64,000 nucleotides of DNA, from the NCBI RefSeq assembly GCF_019175385.1, contig NC_083337.1, forward strand, positions 164,561,713 through 164,625,712, given 5' to 3'. Both the position numbers and the translations under genes were made by a program. Positions within the stretch are counted from its first letter, which is position 1; every line of letters begins with the position of its first letter. Under the pieces are notes generated by a model, which worked only from the letters and a program-made list of their open reading frames with translations, ran no database searches and was not told the origin of the DNA. The DNA is from Lycium barbarum. Taxonomy: Eukaryota; Streptophyta; Magnoliopsida; Solanales; Solanaceae. Of this stretch, positions 46,216 through 57,915 are shown in pieces.

Positions 46216-49200
46216 TTAAGATTTGTCAATAGTTGAATCATTCATGAGTTCTTCTGCAGTAGACCTGTGGGAATAGGATGTCATTTACTTTGAAATGGAG
46301 CTTGTATAGCCACCTCAACAAACATTTTTCTATTTTCAGATAAAAGTAGTCACCTAATAAACATGAAACAAGATAGGGCGAAGATAATTCTGAATTTAGT
46401 TTATGAAACAGTAAGTGGAACAATAGATGAAGCTGATAAACAAATATAATCAAATCGCCAAACAGGAATAAGAATTCTCAAGCACGTCTGAATTCCATTT
46501 AGGATGGTAACCCGATAGAAAGTAAAGAAGATCTTACTTGGTGTATTTGCAACAGTAATGCAACATTTTATCAACATCTCTTTCATTCACATAGCATCCT
46601 TCCATAGAGAGAGTTCTCTTCAAGTGGTCCTCAAGAGTTTTCCATCGACTTAAAATTTCAAATATTCCTTTTAGCTATTCAAGAATGAAAGAAAACAGAC
46701 AATTTGGAAGGTAACATATCAATTAGTCAATTATGTCCTAATCGCAAACTAGTTGGTGCCCGCTATGGGCATCCTCTATGCACTCTACTCAGGCACATTG
46801 CATTCAAATACTACCAGAAGGTAACATCATTTTAGAACAAGAAATGTGGATACCAGTGAGGATCCCACAGGATAGTGTTTTTGTTAGTAAATTTCTTTTA
46901 TCTCCGAAAAAGGAAAATACTTCTGAATATATATATGAAGAAGGATACAGCAAATGTTCTTGCTGCTAATTTGGACGAACTTCTATGGTCTTCACTGGAA
47001 TCATCTACATTGTAGTTAAGAAGCTCATCCTCAACCACCTCTGACTTGCTTGTGAGAATTGAGACATGCTGGTGCAGATATGAAGGACTCATATCAGTTT
47101 TTTTAATTCGAACCAGTAGCCTTGCAAGAATGCTCCAAATTGCACTTCGTGCTTCTATATCATCAGAAGCAAAAGGAAATACATCAAGTAGACCCTGTAA
47201 GAAAAGCATGTCTGAAATGATCCAAGTGTCATTACTGATTCGATAAATTGACATAAACTAAGGCCAACAAAATCGGACTAGCATATGTTGGTGTAATTAT
47301 GAACTCTCACCCTGTGATATCTCTAAAGCCAGATCAGTTGCATCAGTCAGTATATTTGCTGTCAAAACTGAAGCAGTAACGCAACAGTTGGCAAACTGCA
47401 GGCAATGCATACATTAGAAAATGGCCTCTGCTTAAGAACTCAAATACTGCAGTAATATTTCTACACCAACTATTCTTCTTTTTTCCAGGATGAAGTTCTA
47501 CGCCGCCTATTATATAGTTTACTTCCACATTTTATTCTCTCAAGTTGTTTGATGGATACATAACCAGGGAAAGTGTCCTTTCCCTGATCTATAGCTCAAT
47601 TTTAGATACTGAAGAATAAAAATGAGAAGGTTCTGCAGACTGTCAACATCATACCTCAGCTTTATCTGGATGCTTGATCAATTGAACAAGTAGTTGGAAG
47701 AGTTCCTTGTTTGAGCAGATTTCTTGTGAATAATCATCAATGACAGAAAGAGCTTCAACAGTCTGAAGAATTAAATCCAGAATGGAATATCTGATGCAGC
47801 ACATAACACTAATCAGTTGATCAGTGAACTGCAACCACACAGATTCTCAACAGATGATAATTTAAAGGAAAGCCCATGCATGGGCATTAGAGCATGAGGG
47901 GCCTTGGGGGAGGAGGGGGTGACTGAGGAAATTGATTAATTGCAATCTGTTTCTTTGTTATATATTTCCCAATTCTTACACAGAGAAAACTTGTAATGCA
48001 AACTCCAAAAAGCAGAAAGTCTATTGACAGCATACAATATGAATAAAGTTTAACATGGAAAATTATGAAGGAAAAGTATAATATGCCAAGGCATACAGCC
48101 CTAAAGATATGTATGCAATAATTAGCAATCATATTAGCAGCGAATGAGAGAATAAATTAAACAGCTCCTCCTTGAAAAGGCCAGCCTAAGATAAGAAAGG
48201 ACCATACCTTTCAGGTGATCTTTCCTCCATTAACTTGTTTAACTCGACAGATAGGAGATCAACCAGAGTCTGTGGGAGGCCTAACTTTATCAGTGGTGGT
48301 AGCAGTATCGCAACCACATCCTGCTTACTTTCTGCTATTGCTAAGAGAAGACTAATGCTCTGTAGACAAGAATAAATTACATCAAATGCAAATGCTGAGC
48401 AATAACATTACAGAAAACAATACAAAGATCATAAAACTTAATAAAAAGATTATTTCAGAAGGACAAAAGATGGTATTAGATCTCTTTCAAAACAGTAACA
48501 AATTAGGAACTTGATGACCTTATCCATCGGACAGATACTCTTTACAGATACGACCTTTCTACCATCCTTGAATTGCACTCGATTCAAAGACAGTTGCTAC
48601 ACCGGTAAGAATAAAATATTCTTTATATTACAAAAAGAAATTCAAGTTGATAGAGAATTAGATCATCAGTTAGAAGTATTTTGTAAGTCTATCCATGACA
48701 TGGTTTGTTTATCAGAAAAATAGAAAAAGTTTTTTCTTCATCAAAAAAAAAAGAAAAAAAAAATAGAAAAAGTTTTTTGGGAGGGAACAGTTAAATAGAA
48801 GTTAAACTCAGGCGCCTTACAATTCCTGGGAATCAGTAGTAATTTTCAGAACATACCACATTCAGGTTAAGGTGACACTAGTAAAAAGGTAGACACATGT
48901 GACATGACCAATAAAATAGACTATTATGTTGATAGAGAATTAGATCATCAGTTAGTCTATCTAGCGGAGAGTTACAGACATCAATGAGTTTTATCATTTA
49001 ATTCTAATATTGCTATTCATGATCTATATCAACTATATTTGTCTCAACTGTCGAGTCCCGCATATATGCGTGTATGTGTATACATGCTTAGATATCGTCC
49101 ATGTTCAATATATGACAGCCCGTCTAGCAACCTTAATGAATGACAAGATCGAAAAGGAGAAGAATACCATAAATATTATAGGAGGTCAAAAAGGAGTAAA

Positions 49201-52200
49201 ATGTTTTTTGATAACCAAGAGGGTTAGCAGATCATAGTTTGAAACTCGGTGGATAATGGGTCCATCCCTCTCCACTTAATCAGACTTTTGACTGCAGCAA
49301 GGTTCAAACACGTGACATGCACCTAACCCACACATCAAGCGCTGTGCTCTTAGCCTCTTACCACTAAACCAAAGCCCTAGGGGCAAAACCAATGAAAGAT
49401 TAAAGTTTGATCGTTCTGGTGATTGAAAAACTATGAACAGATAAAACAGTAGGGCTAAAGTGTATCATCTCTTAATCAGTAATAGTAGAAAATTGATGAT
49501 GATTGTGACCACAATAACAGTGATTATGATCCTTAATCTACTGTCTACATTTATGTTCTTCAAGAATAATAATGATAACAATAATTCCTTTACACTCATC
49601 CAATCTACTAGCAAGTCTTGTCTTTGAAAGGAGATATTTATTAATCAGAGATAAAAGTAAACAAATGCCATTTACACTCATCCAGCAGGGAACATATACA
49701 CCACACTGTAAAATTGCAACAGCCCAGATTCAAGAAAGTCAGAAGCAACCTAGAGAGCCAATACTGAAAAATGAAAAGCTGCACGGAAAAATTGAAGCCA
49801 GGGTCATTGCTACCTTCTCAAGAAGCTGGATGTTCAAAGTGTTCTCTACAATCCACAAAATACGGCATAAAATATGTTCAGATTGCAGTGCTTCCGCCAA
49901 AAGAACACTTTCGTCGCTTGGAAGAAATAAAGTTATCAGCCTGTAGGCAATGCCAACTATAAGAAAATTTGATCGAGATAAAGCTAAGGCTACAGGAAAC
50001 GATGATGCATCCTATCACGTGTTCTCAGAAAAGAACAATAACTTCCATGCATTACTACAGTAAACTGGGATCATCAAGTCAAAGGTACAGGACATTCACA
50101 GTCACAAGGACATACTGTGGGTTCCAATTAAAAAAGAAGCAATACTAAACGGTAACAAACATAACAATGATTCAAGATTAACAGTAAGAAACATAACAGG
50201 GATTCCAGACTAACAATAACAAGCATAAGACTGCTATTCTCCATGATAGCACTGTAATATAAGTATTACAACCATTTATGTTCCCCCCCCCCCCCCCCCA
50301 ACCACACACACACACCAACCCCCCAAAACGAAGGTAGAAAGAAAATCAATGTGGGTTAAGTTATACCCCTCTGTAAAGTTACAGATATTAGCAAAAAGAG
50401 AAAAAAAATCAGGGCAGAATCAGTCACTAAATTTTGTCATAAAGTAATATTGTACCGGCATGCTTCACAGAGACATGGCGTGTCATCTAGAAACAACTGT
50501 TGCAATACTGCTCCAATCAGACCATTTGTAGAAGTGATTTTTTTCCGCGGAATATCATGGCAAGCTAGGTTCCCAATAATACCAAGGCTAATTTCCTGTT
50601 TACACGTAACGACTTCATCAAATATAAATTCTACCATCTCTGTTGAGCTCTGTGTGGTCGTAAGAATACCCAAATATAATGAAGTAAGCCTCCAAAAAGA
50701 AGAAGAATCCAACAGAAGAATGAAGGAAGACTTACAGTGATCCGTGCAGATTTTGAGACCAACAGAGTCGCCAAAAGCACTTCAAGAACAAAGTTTTCAA
50801 CCTGTTCATAAAACTTAATCATCTCTCTGAGAGTAGCGGACATGTGCATATGGAAGGCTATCCTCCCACCAGTAAGAGCAAATTCAACACCCCCCCCCCC
50901 CCCCAGCAGGAGTCCCAATTACCAAATAGAGAAAGACAAGGAGAATGAGTACAAATAAACTTTTTTTATGAACCACAACTAAGTACACTTAACAGTACTT
51001 TGATCCTATTCTTCTTTGGATAAGTTTATAGTGTTTTGATCTTCCAAATGGGAAGTTTCTTTCCTAAGCTGCTGGAAGCTCTCTTGTATTTTGTATATAC
51101 AGCAGGATACACGTAGCACCCACCAGCTGAAAAGGAAAATTGGATGCCAGTACACGCAAGAAACCGCCTCTTCTTTCTTGAAAATATTCTAGATGACATA
51201 AGAATTCGAGTGTCTAAGCCTAGCCCTAAGACTCTTCAGAATAAATGCTTCTTAACCAGAACTTCAACTAAGTAATAGGAAGGCCACTTTTGCAAAGCCT
51301 TCAAAATGCCCCAGATTGGGAGGAAGTATAAGAAATTCTTATCATGACCGATAAACAATGAACGGAAGATTTCTGCTTTAATCATAAGGTAAGTATCAAA
51401 AACAGAAAAAAGGGTGAAACGACCCACTTCTTCCTCCAGCCAACCGAAGAAGATCAAGATGCTAGACAAGTAGGGGTTCTCAATACCATGAATTCAGCGT
51501 GATTTTTACTAGCTGCTAGATCCCACAAAATGCAGCCGAACTCTTCCCAAGCCTCTTCTCCTGCTGCTACCTCCTCATACTTATTTTGACAATGGAACCT
51601 GTAATCTACTGGTTGTTCAACAGAATTTTCAATGTTCTCCGTAGTTTCAGACTCATCAATAGACCTGCTCTGGTCTCCTCCATTCTCAGGTGGAGAAGAT
51701 GTGGTTATCTTGCATATCTCTTCATGCTTCACATTTGCTGGAAGGAGCTTCCGGATCAAGGATATTATATAACTAGGATCAACTGTGGTTGTTATATCAA
51801 ACAGCTGCAGAATAAACATAATGCCTTAAGATAAGAAGCCAAACAAATTGACAAAAGAAAAGTCTAAAACAAATACAGGCATAATCTATCAAAAATTTTG
51901 AGCAAGAAGTAACAGGTTGCTGACCTAGAATACAAAGAAAAATACACGCAGGCAGTAATTAGAAATTCTATCTTCTATTTATGTGATGTGCAAGGCCTTG
52001 CTAGATCAGCAGTCAGAAAGACCCCACAGGCAATTCTGATCAACCCTCAATTTATCAATGTTAAACATGAGTAAGAAAGTTCCAAATGGATTACACTTGG
52101 TGCCTTTACAACCTACCAGATATTCTTGGATTCCGATAATGTATAGAAAAGGCCAATTATGTATATATAGTCGTCAAACTTTTTGCTGATACTGTCAACA

Positions 52201-53210
52201 ACAAAAAATTTCACATAACCACATAGTTCTTTGTTGTTCCCATAGTGCCAGTAACAAAGATGAAAACATTCTCTTTGTGCAGTTTCACTTACTACACTAA
52301 TGCTAAGATTCTTGTCAGTCTAGAAGTATCTATCTTCGGAAAGTTTATTAGCACTAGGAGTCAAAAGTCTAATACGGTCATCATCAAGCTAATATAAATA
52401 AGAATTGGTAAAACAAAGATCAATACTGATGAATTAAACCCTCTAATTCAAAGACATTACTCTCTTTATCCCAATTTTATATGCACCTCTTTCCATTTCG
52501 GATCATCCCAAAATATTCGTCACAAATCCATATCAATGCAAATTTTTTCACATTCAAAAAGTCAACCTCATAGAACTTGGGACTATTAAAATAATTTTTC
52601 AACAACTACTTTAATACTTTTTCTCTCTCACTATAACTAATATAATACCAGGGGTGGAGCCAGGTAGGATCCGAACCCCTTTCGGAGGAAAATTACACTG
52701 TACAATCAAGGTTAAATTATTATTTTATGTAAATATAGTAGATGTTGGACTTTTTCATGTGCTTACATCTTTATATTTCGAACCACCTTAATAAAAATCC
52801 TAGCTCCGCTACTGTTTAATACATAAATCAAATTAAAATATTAAACTTTGTGCTGTTCAAACAGAGTCATTTAATATTATTAGATTTTAGAGCCAATCTA
52901 AGAATCATTTTTCCTCACAATATATCAACAACTAGCTATGGAGTTAGCAGGAATATAGTACGCGGCAGGATGACATAATCTTGACTGGAATTCCTTACAT
53001 GAGGCATTAGCAATTGCATGGCCTAACAAAGTAAATAAATTGCAAACAAATGTAAATTTCGGACTGAAAATTGACCAATAGTTAAAGAAGCCTAATTAAT
53101 TCACAGCAAAGCATATTCAAATAGGAATTGGTATTTGTGAGTGATGAACACATTACCTCGTCGGAAGGAGCTGGAGGGTGATGTGTATTGCTCTGAAATT
53201 CTTCTGACAT
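46216..53210 (-). CDS. SAAL1: SAAL1-like armadillo-repeat protein
   Basis: Homologue of animal SAAL1, an ARM/HEAT-type protein of unclear molecular role (linked to cell proliferation in animals; unstudied in plants as far as I know). Eleven exons: 53210-53157, 51804-51487, 50801-50736, 50595-50456, 49940-49814, 48359-48208, 47790-47655, 47395-47311, 47211-46949, 46674-46538, 46264-46216; 508 aa, all junctions in frame. The core EEAWEEFGCILWDLAASKNH, then ARITEISLGIIGNLACHDIP, matches the family's conserved repeat block. The N-terminal region (about 40-70) is acidic and Ser/Thr-rich. Exon 9 must use the acceptor before 47211: a second acceptor 17 bases downstream would shift the frame. Introns at 48360-49813 and 51805-53156 hold a SINE, a tail-only insertion and a hAT MITE. 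The C-terminal exons are less certain. Confidence 0.85.
48736..48758 (+). mobile_element. Tail-only retroposition (CTTCATC plus poly A)
   Basis: The 20-base repeat AAAAATAGAAAAAGTTTTTT lies at 48716-48735 and 48759-48778, with only CTTCATC and an A-rich run between. It is the same structure as 27244-27269. Confidence 0.7.
49204..49384 (-). mobile_element. tRNA-derived SINE in a SAAL1-like intron
   Basis: On the minus strand it starts CCCCTAGGGCTTTGG. An A-box-like GGTTTAGTGGTAAGAG and a B-box-like CGTGTTTGAACC follow, and it ends TTGGTTATCAAAAAA. The boxes are about 45 bases apart, as in tRNA-derived SINEs. It belongs to a different family from 21292-21492. No target duplication was identified. 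Confidence 0.7.
50283..50299. repeat. Poly(C) tract followed by (CA)n
   Basis: Seventeen C then ACCACACACACACAC, within a SAAL1-like intron. Confidence 0.9.
50890..50904. repeat. Poly(C) tract
   Basis: Fifteen C in a row in a SAAL1-like intron. It reads poly(G) on the transcribed RNA. Confidence 0.9.
52649..52814. mobile_element. hAT-type MITE, second copy
   Basis: 166 bp, starting CAGGGGTGGAGCCAGGTAGG and ending TAGCTCCGCTACTG. The flanks TATAATAC (52641-52648) and TTTAATAC (52815-52822) are an 8-bp duplication with one mismatch. It is related to the element at 45264-45452 and lies in the first intron of the SAAL1-like gene. Confidence 0.82.
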
Positions 53211-53234
53211 GGCGGAGCTACAGATTCTGTAAGC

Positions 53235-53257
53235 TAGGGTTTTCGCGCTCTTTTATA
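53235..53257 (-). promoter_or_regulatory. TATA box and telo-box of the SAAL1-like gene
   Basis: On the minus strand TATAAAAGAGC (from 53257) lies about 45 bases before the start codon. It is followed by AAACCCTA, a telo-box found near starts of growth-related plant genes. This implies a very short leader. Confidence 0.45.
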
Positions 53258-53550
53258 CTGTATTTCTTTTTTCCCTTTTGAATGGTGCAGTTGACGAAAG
53301 ACTTAACTTATATAACTCATAATAATGTAATATATAAAAATATTGTCACTTCCGGTGACTATATATTTCTTGCCAATTATCATTTAGCCGTTAAGGGATA
53401 TGAAATTAATATTATCATCCCTCTTAATATTATTATTCTTCAAGAACAAATTTGAGGCATGAATAGTTCAGAACCACTTAGGTTCCCGTAGATCCAATCA
53501 AAACGTGCATGTGTAAGAATGACCATCTTTAAGTGATCATACCTATTTTA

Positions 53551-53916
53551 TGTTATAAAATCATTCTAGAGAGTTAGTACAATATATCAAAAGATGAAGC
53601 AAGAACAATAAAGAGATAAAGAGAGACAAGAGATGAGAGTTTTTTTATTCATCCCAATATATTTCAAGTGTTGTTCAAGTATCTACAATATGAATCCCTA
53701 TGCCTCTATTTATAGTGGTGCATAGAGGCATACAAAAGGGTAACAATAAACATGTCATTCAAAATATGAGATAATGGAAGAACCATTAAAATGGTGGAAG
53801 ATAATGGAAGAACCATTAAGATGGTGGAAGATAATGGAAGAGGCATTATACTTGTGTAGTGGAAGTGGGAATTTATTTCTAGAGTGGTGGACATCCACAT
53901 TTAATATTTCATAACA
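53551..53916 (-). mobile_element. 3' LTR of the Ty1/copia retrotransposon
   Basis: 366 bp, TG...CA. On the minus strand it begins TGTTATGAAATATTAAATG and ends GATTTTATAACA. A polypurine tract AAGGGGGAG abuts it at 53917-53925. TATAAATAGAGG lies inside as a likely promoter. A 30-bp unit with ATAATGGAAGAACCATTAA repeats about 2.6 times at 53771-53848. No second LTR is visible to compare. Confidence 0.85.
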
Positions 53917-54123
53917 CTCCCCCTTGGATGTCCATGTCTTAATAGATGATGTGCCTCGTTAAAACCTTATTAGGAAAAAACCCTGTAGGAAAAAGTCCTA
54001 ATGTAGGAAAAAGAATACACATATCTAATAATACGCTTTGAGAGCTGCCTCATTAAAAACCTTACCAAGAAAAACCCAATGGGACAAAACCTTGGTTAAG
54101 GGAAAAAAAGTACAGCACGTATT

Positions 54124-55482
54124 TCACTCCCCCTGACGAAGACCAAAATTCAGATGTCGGAGTCTTCGCATTCCAATCTTGAATATCATCTTTTCAAGAG
54201 TTGAAGTTGGTAAAGATTTGGTGAACAAATCTGCAAGATTGTCACTTGAACGGATTTGTTGCACATCAATATCGCAATTCTTCTGGAGATCATGTGTGAA
54301 GAATAACTTTGGTGAAATGTGTTTCGTTCTATCTCCTTTTATGAGACCTCCTTTCAATTGGGCAATGCATGCTGCATTATCTTCATATAAGATTGTGGGT
54401 ATTTTATCACATTTCAAACCACACTTTTCTCGAATGAGATATATCATTGACCTCAGCCACACAACTTCACGGCTCGCTTCATGAATAACTATTATCTCAG
54501 TATGATTTGATGAGGTAGCCACAATAGACTGCTTTGTAGATCGCCAAGATATGGCAGCGCCCCCACAAATAAATACATAGCCTGTTTGAGATCTAGCTTT
54601 GTGTGGATCAGATAAATACCCTGCATCGGCATAACCAACAAGATCGGGACTGCAATTGCTAGAATAAAATAAGCCCAAATCGATAGTCCCCTCAAGATAC
54701 CTCAATATGTGTTTAATTCCGTTCCAGTGTCTCCTTGTAGGAGCACAATTATGTCTCGCTAACACATTAACTGAAAATGCTATGTCAGGCCTTGTGGTAT
54801 TGGCAAGATACATTAGTGCACCAATTGCACTAAGATATGGTACTTCTAGACCAAGAATTTCCTCATTCTTTTCTTGAGGTCGGAATGGATCTTTATTCGC
54901 ATCAAGTGATCGAACAACCATTGGAGTACTTAATGGATGTGCTTCATCTATATAAAATCGTTTCAACACTTTCTCTGTATAGGCAGATTGATGGACAAAA
55001 ATGCTATTTGTCAAATGTTCAATTTGCAAACCAAAGCATAATTTTGTCTTTCCAAGATTTTTCATCTCAAATTCCTTCTTTAAATAATCAATTGCCTTTT
55101 TGAGCTCTGCAGGAGTTCCAATAAGGTTTATGTCGTCAACATATACAGCAAGTACAACAAACTCCGATATTACTTTCTTTATAAAAACGCATGGGCAAAT
55201 TGCACCATTTGTATAGCCTTCCTTTAACAAATATTCACTAAGGCGGTTATACCACATGCGCTTGGATTGCTTCAAACCATACAATGATCTTTGTAATCTG
55301 ATTGAATACATTTCCCGAGACTTTGAACTACATGCTTCAGGCATCTTAAATCCTTCAGGGATTTTCATGTATATTTCATTTTCAAGTGATTCATATAGGT
55401 TGTGACAACATCTATTTCTATCTAAATATGTGACATCTTCTGGTGTCCGGACAGCAAGTTCAATAAGCTTTACGCTTACCAA
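54124..55482 (-). CDS. Ty1/copia pol fragment: reverse transcriptase and RNase H
   Basis: 452 aa, open to its stop. RVT_2 motifs: ENEIYMKIPEGF, LQRSLYGLKQ, the catalytic YVDD at 114-117 and FGLQIEHL. The RNase H part has VGYADAGYLSD, QTGYVFICGGAAISWRSTKQ and YEDNAACI, then HDLQKNCDIDVQQI and ADLFTKSLP. The N-terminal 30 residues do not match the family, so the true frame is broken just upstream; gag, protease and integrase are not open in this window. It is therefore a defective copy. Confidence 0.88.
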   Translation of the reverse strand: MVSVKLIELAVRTPEDVTYLDRNRCCHNLYESLENEIYMKIPEGFKMPEACSSKSREMYSIRLQRSLYGLKQSKRMWYNRLSEYLLKEGYTNGAICPCVFIKKVISEFVVLAVYVDDINLIGTPAELKKAIDYLKKEFEMKNLGKTKLCFGLQIEHLTNSIFVHQSAYTEKVLKRFYIDEAHPLSTPMVVRSLDANKDPFRPQEKNEEILGLEVPYLSAIGALMYLANTTRPDIAFSVNVLARHNCAPTRRHWNGIKHILRYLEGTIDLGLFYSSNCSPDLVGYADAGYLSDPHKARSQTGYVFICGGAAISWRSTKQSIVATSSNHTEIIVIHEASREVVWLRSMIYLIREKCGLKCDKIPTILYEDNAACIAQLKGGLIKGDRTKHISPKLFFTHDLQKNCDIDVQQIRSSDNLADLFTKSLPTSTLEKMIFKIGMRRLRHLNFGLRQGE

Positions 55483-56853
55483 GATGCGTCATTTAACTTG
55501 ATAATAATTTCTACATTAGCATGCCTTAATAGACGTAGAATTTAGATCCTCACAATCTTTTACAATATTGCGCTATATTGTATCAAAAATATCATCGACG
55601 GTATATCATTTATATCGGTTCGCAATGTGACATAACTTATTGAGATCTCATCACTTCTATTATTTTTAGGTACCTAAACCTCTCATGAGGTTTCATGAAG
55701 TATTATGTCGTAGGCTCTTCAAGAGCACATTGCCTCTTTATAATGATCATTGACCATTTGCTCCTCTTTCTTTTCAATGATTATTGCGTTTGGAACCAAT
55801 TAGTCTACCACGCTTCATGCATGTTGTAGACTATGTCCTTCAGGGACATGAATTTAATAGGAGCATTTTGCAGCTGAAATTAGAAATTAATTTTGGGTCA
55901 GCAAATGCTTCTAGCATTTGAGTTAAATTATCCTTTTAATGAGGATCACACTAATGATAATTCATAACATATTCCTCAGCTGCTTATTCTCTCCCCCTTA
56001 TGTTAGAAAAACTAACATATATCCCATCTTCTTTGGGGGAATCCATCTTTGTGCATCATGGTAGATTCATTAATCATATACCACACATAAAAAACTGTTA
56101 GATGGTAACATTTGGTTCCTAACCCTGGACCAATTGTGAGGAGAGAATTTATCATAATTTATTGGTCTGAAGCATACAAGTGATGTTGTATACAATATAT
56201 CATATTTCAGATCACCACATAAAGCTTTGTTCTCATAAGTAATGGTTTAGCTATTTAGTAGAGGCATTTAACACCAAACCAGCTTGGATATAAACCAGCA
56301 TTAACAAGATGAATTCTCTTAATTACATAATCTGAAAATTGTGCTCTCAACTCAATTATTTTGAGCAAGTAACTTTGCATATGTCAAACTGCGGATTGAC
56401 AATAAAAGCACATGTGACCGTCTTATCGATGCATCTATTTAAGACATCACATAACAGGTGAACGGGCCCATATATTCACCTTTTATATTTTTTCAGAATT
56501 TAGGGAACTCAATCCCAACTTTAGCCAGTATAATCAACTTATCATGAGAACAAGCAATAACAATAAATTATTGAAGTATCTTCTAGTTCTTCAATATATG
56601 TCAAATACTCAATCTGCACATCATATTTAAATCGGGATGATCAAATCGCTCATGCCGACTAATAAAATTATTTATACTAGTAAACTTCAAGTTTACCATG
56701 TCATGTGCTATTTGTTTTAGTAAACTTCTAGTTTACTATGACATGAATTTTATATCAATATAAACTTCTGATTTATTGTTCATGTGATTCATCACGCTTA
56801 TATTTGTAGTACAAATCGGGCAACCTTTCATAAATATATTTCTTACCCGTAGT
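55483..56853 (-). mobile_element. Decayed upstream part of the copia element
   Basis: No open frame. Short minus-strand patches such as EDGIYVSFSNIRG suggest decayed polyprotein or linker sequence. It contains repeated short palindromes TAAACTTC..GTTTA near 56681, 56719 and 56757. Confidence 0.5.
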
Positions 56854-57789
56854 TGTTATACCCCGTTTTAATCGGGTTAGAGCGGAGTACAACATGTTGG
56901 AGATTCCTATATTGCTTTGTTTTAAGGAGTCGCCACCTAATTGATTTTACGGTGAATTAGGACACCTAATCATTAACTAAGGTAAAGTTAAAACTAAACC
57001 TCCGTTAATGGTCTGCTTAACCAATGTGATTCTAGGTAAGGGTTCTATATCATCCTAAAGGGAAGGGGTTAGGCATCCTTTAGAATCCGTTAAATACGGT
57101 TATCCGGCCAAACTTAGGTTAATTAATTAGATTGAATAAGATGCTTGAAACTAAAAAAAAGGCTAGAAAATGTTGCTAAGGTTTATAAAATATAAGAATG
57201 TTGCTTAAAATAAGATTTAAATAAAATATAATAATTTACATGAAAGAAAGATTTTAAATGCTATTAAAAAAAAACTTATAGAAGTTGATGCGACTTTAAA
57301 TAAAAATGTTGTTTAGATTGAGATTTGTAAAAAATATATACAATAAAAAGGAAGCTTCAAATGCCATTTAAGATAAACTTATAAATGTTGCTGAGGCTTT
57401 AAATAATAATGCTATTTAAAATAAGATTTGCATAAAATAATAAATAGAAGAAAACGCAGGTTTGTGCAGTGTTTTAATAAATACTTGAAACAAACTACAC
57501 GATGAGGTACTAATTGACTTTGCATTTTTAGAAGTATAAACAAAATTATGTTTTATTAACAACATTCGGCTAAACATATGCATAATTTAGATAATCTTAA
57601 AAAAAAGTGTTTTTCAAAACATTCTTTAATTCCTTTTCCTTAAACTAACTACCCATTCCCAAACTAAACCTACTAATTCATCTAAACTAAAAAAAAGTTA
57701 GTTGCATAATACAAATTAATGTGCAAAAAAATAAAATGAAAGGGTAAATAATATCAAATGGGCCAGCCTATTTTGAGACTGCTGGACCT

Positions 57790-57915
57790 ATTTGCTATTG
57801 GGCTTTGGCCCAGCAAATTTCTTTATATATTGCTGCGGATTGGACTGCTACTGCTACTGTCTATTGGGCCTCGGCCCAGCAGAACTTTTTATTTTGACTG
57901 CGGATTGGGCTGACC
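57790..57915. repeat. Short tandem duplication within the solo LTR
   Basis: TTGGGCTTTGGCCCAGCA and TTGGGCCTCGGCCCAGCA, each followed by CTGCGGATTGG, form two diverged units about 67 bases apart. Confidence 0.65.

Noticed and set aside
52440..52860. Stowaway element around the second hAT MITE
   Set aside because: A left-end-like TACTCTCTTTATCCCAATTT is present, but a convincing right end is missing.
54124..55600. Complete, active copia element
   Set aside because: Only RT and RNase H are open; the frame breaks just upstream and a 6-kb element interrupts the rest.
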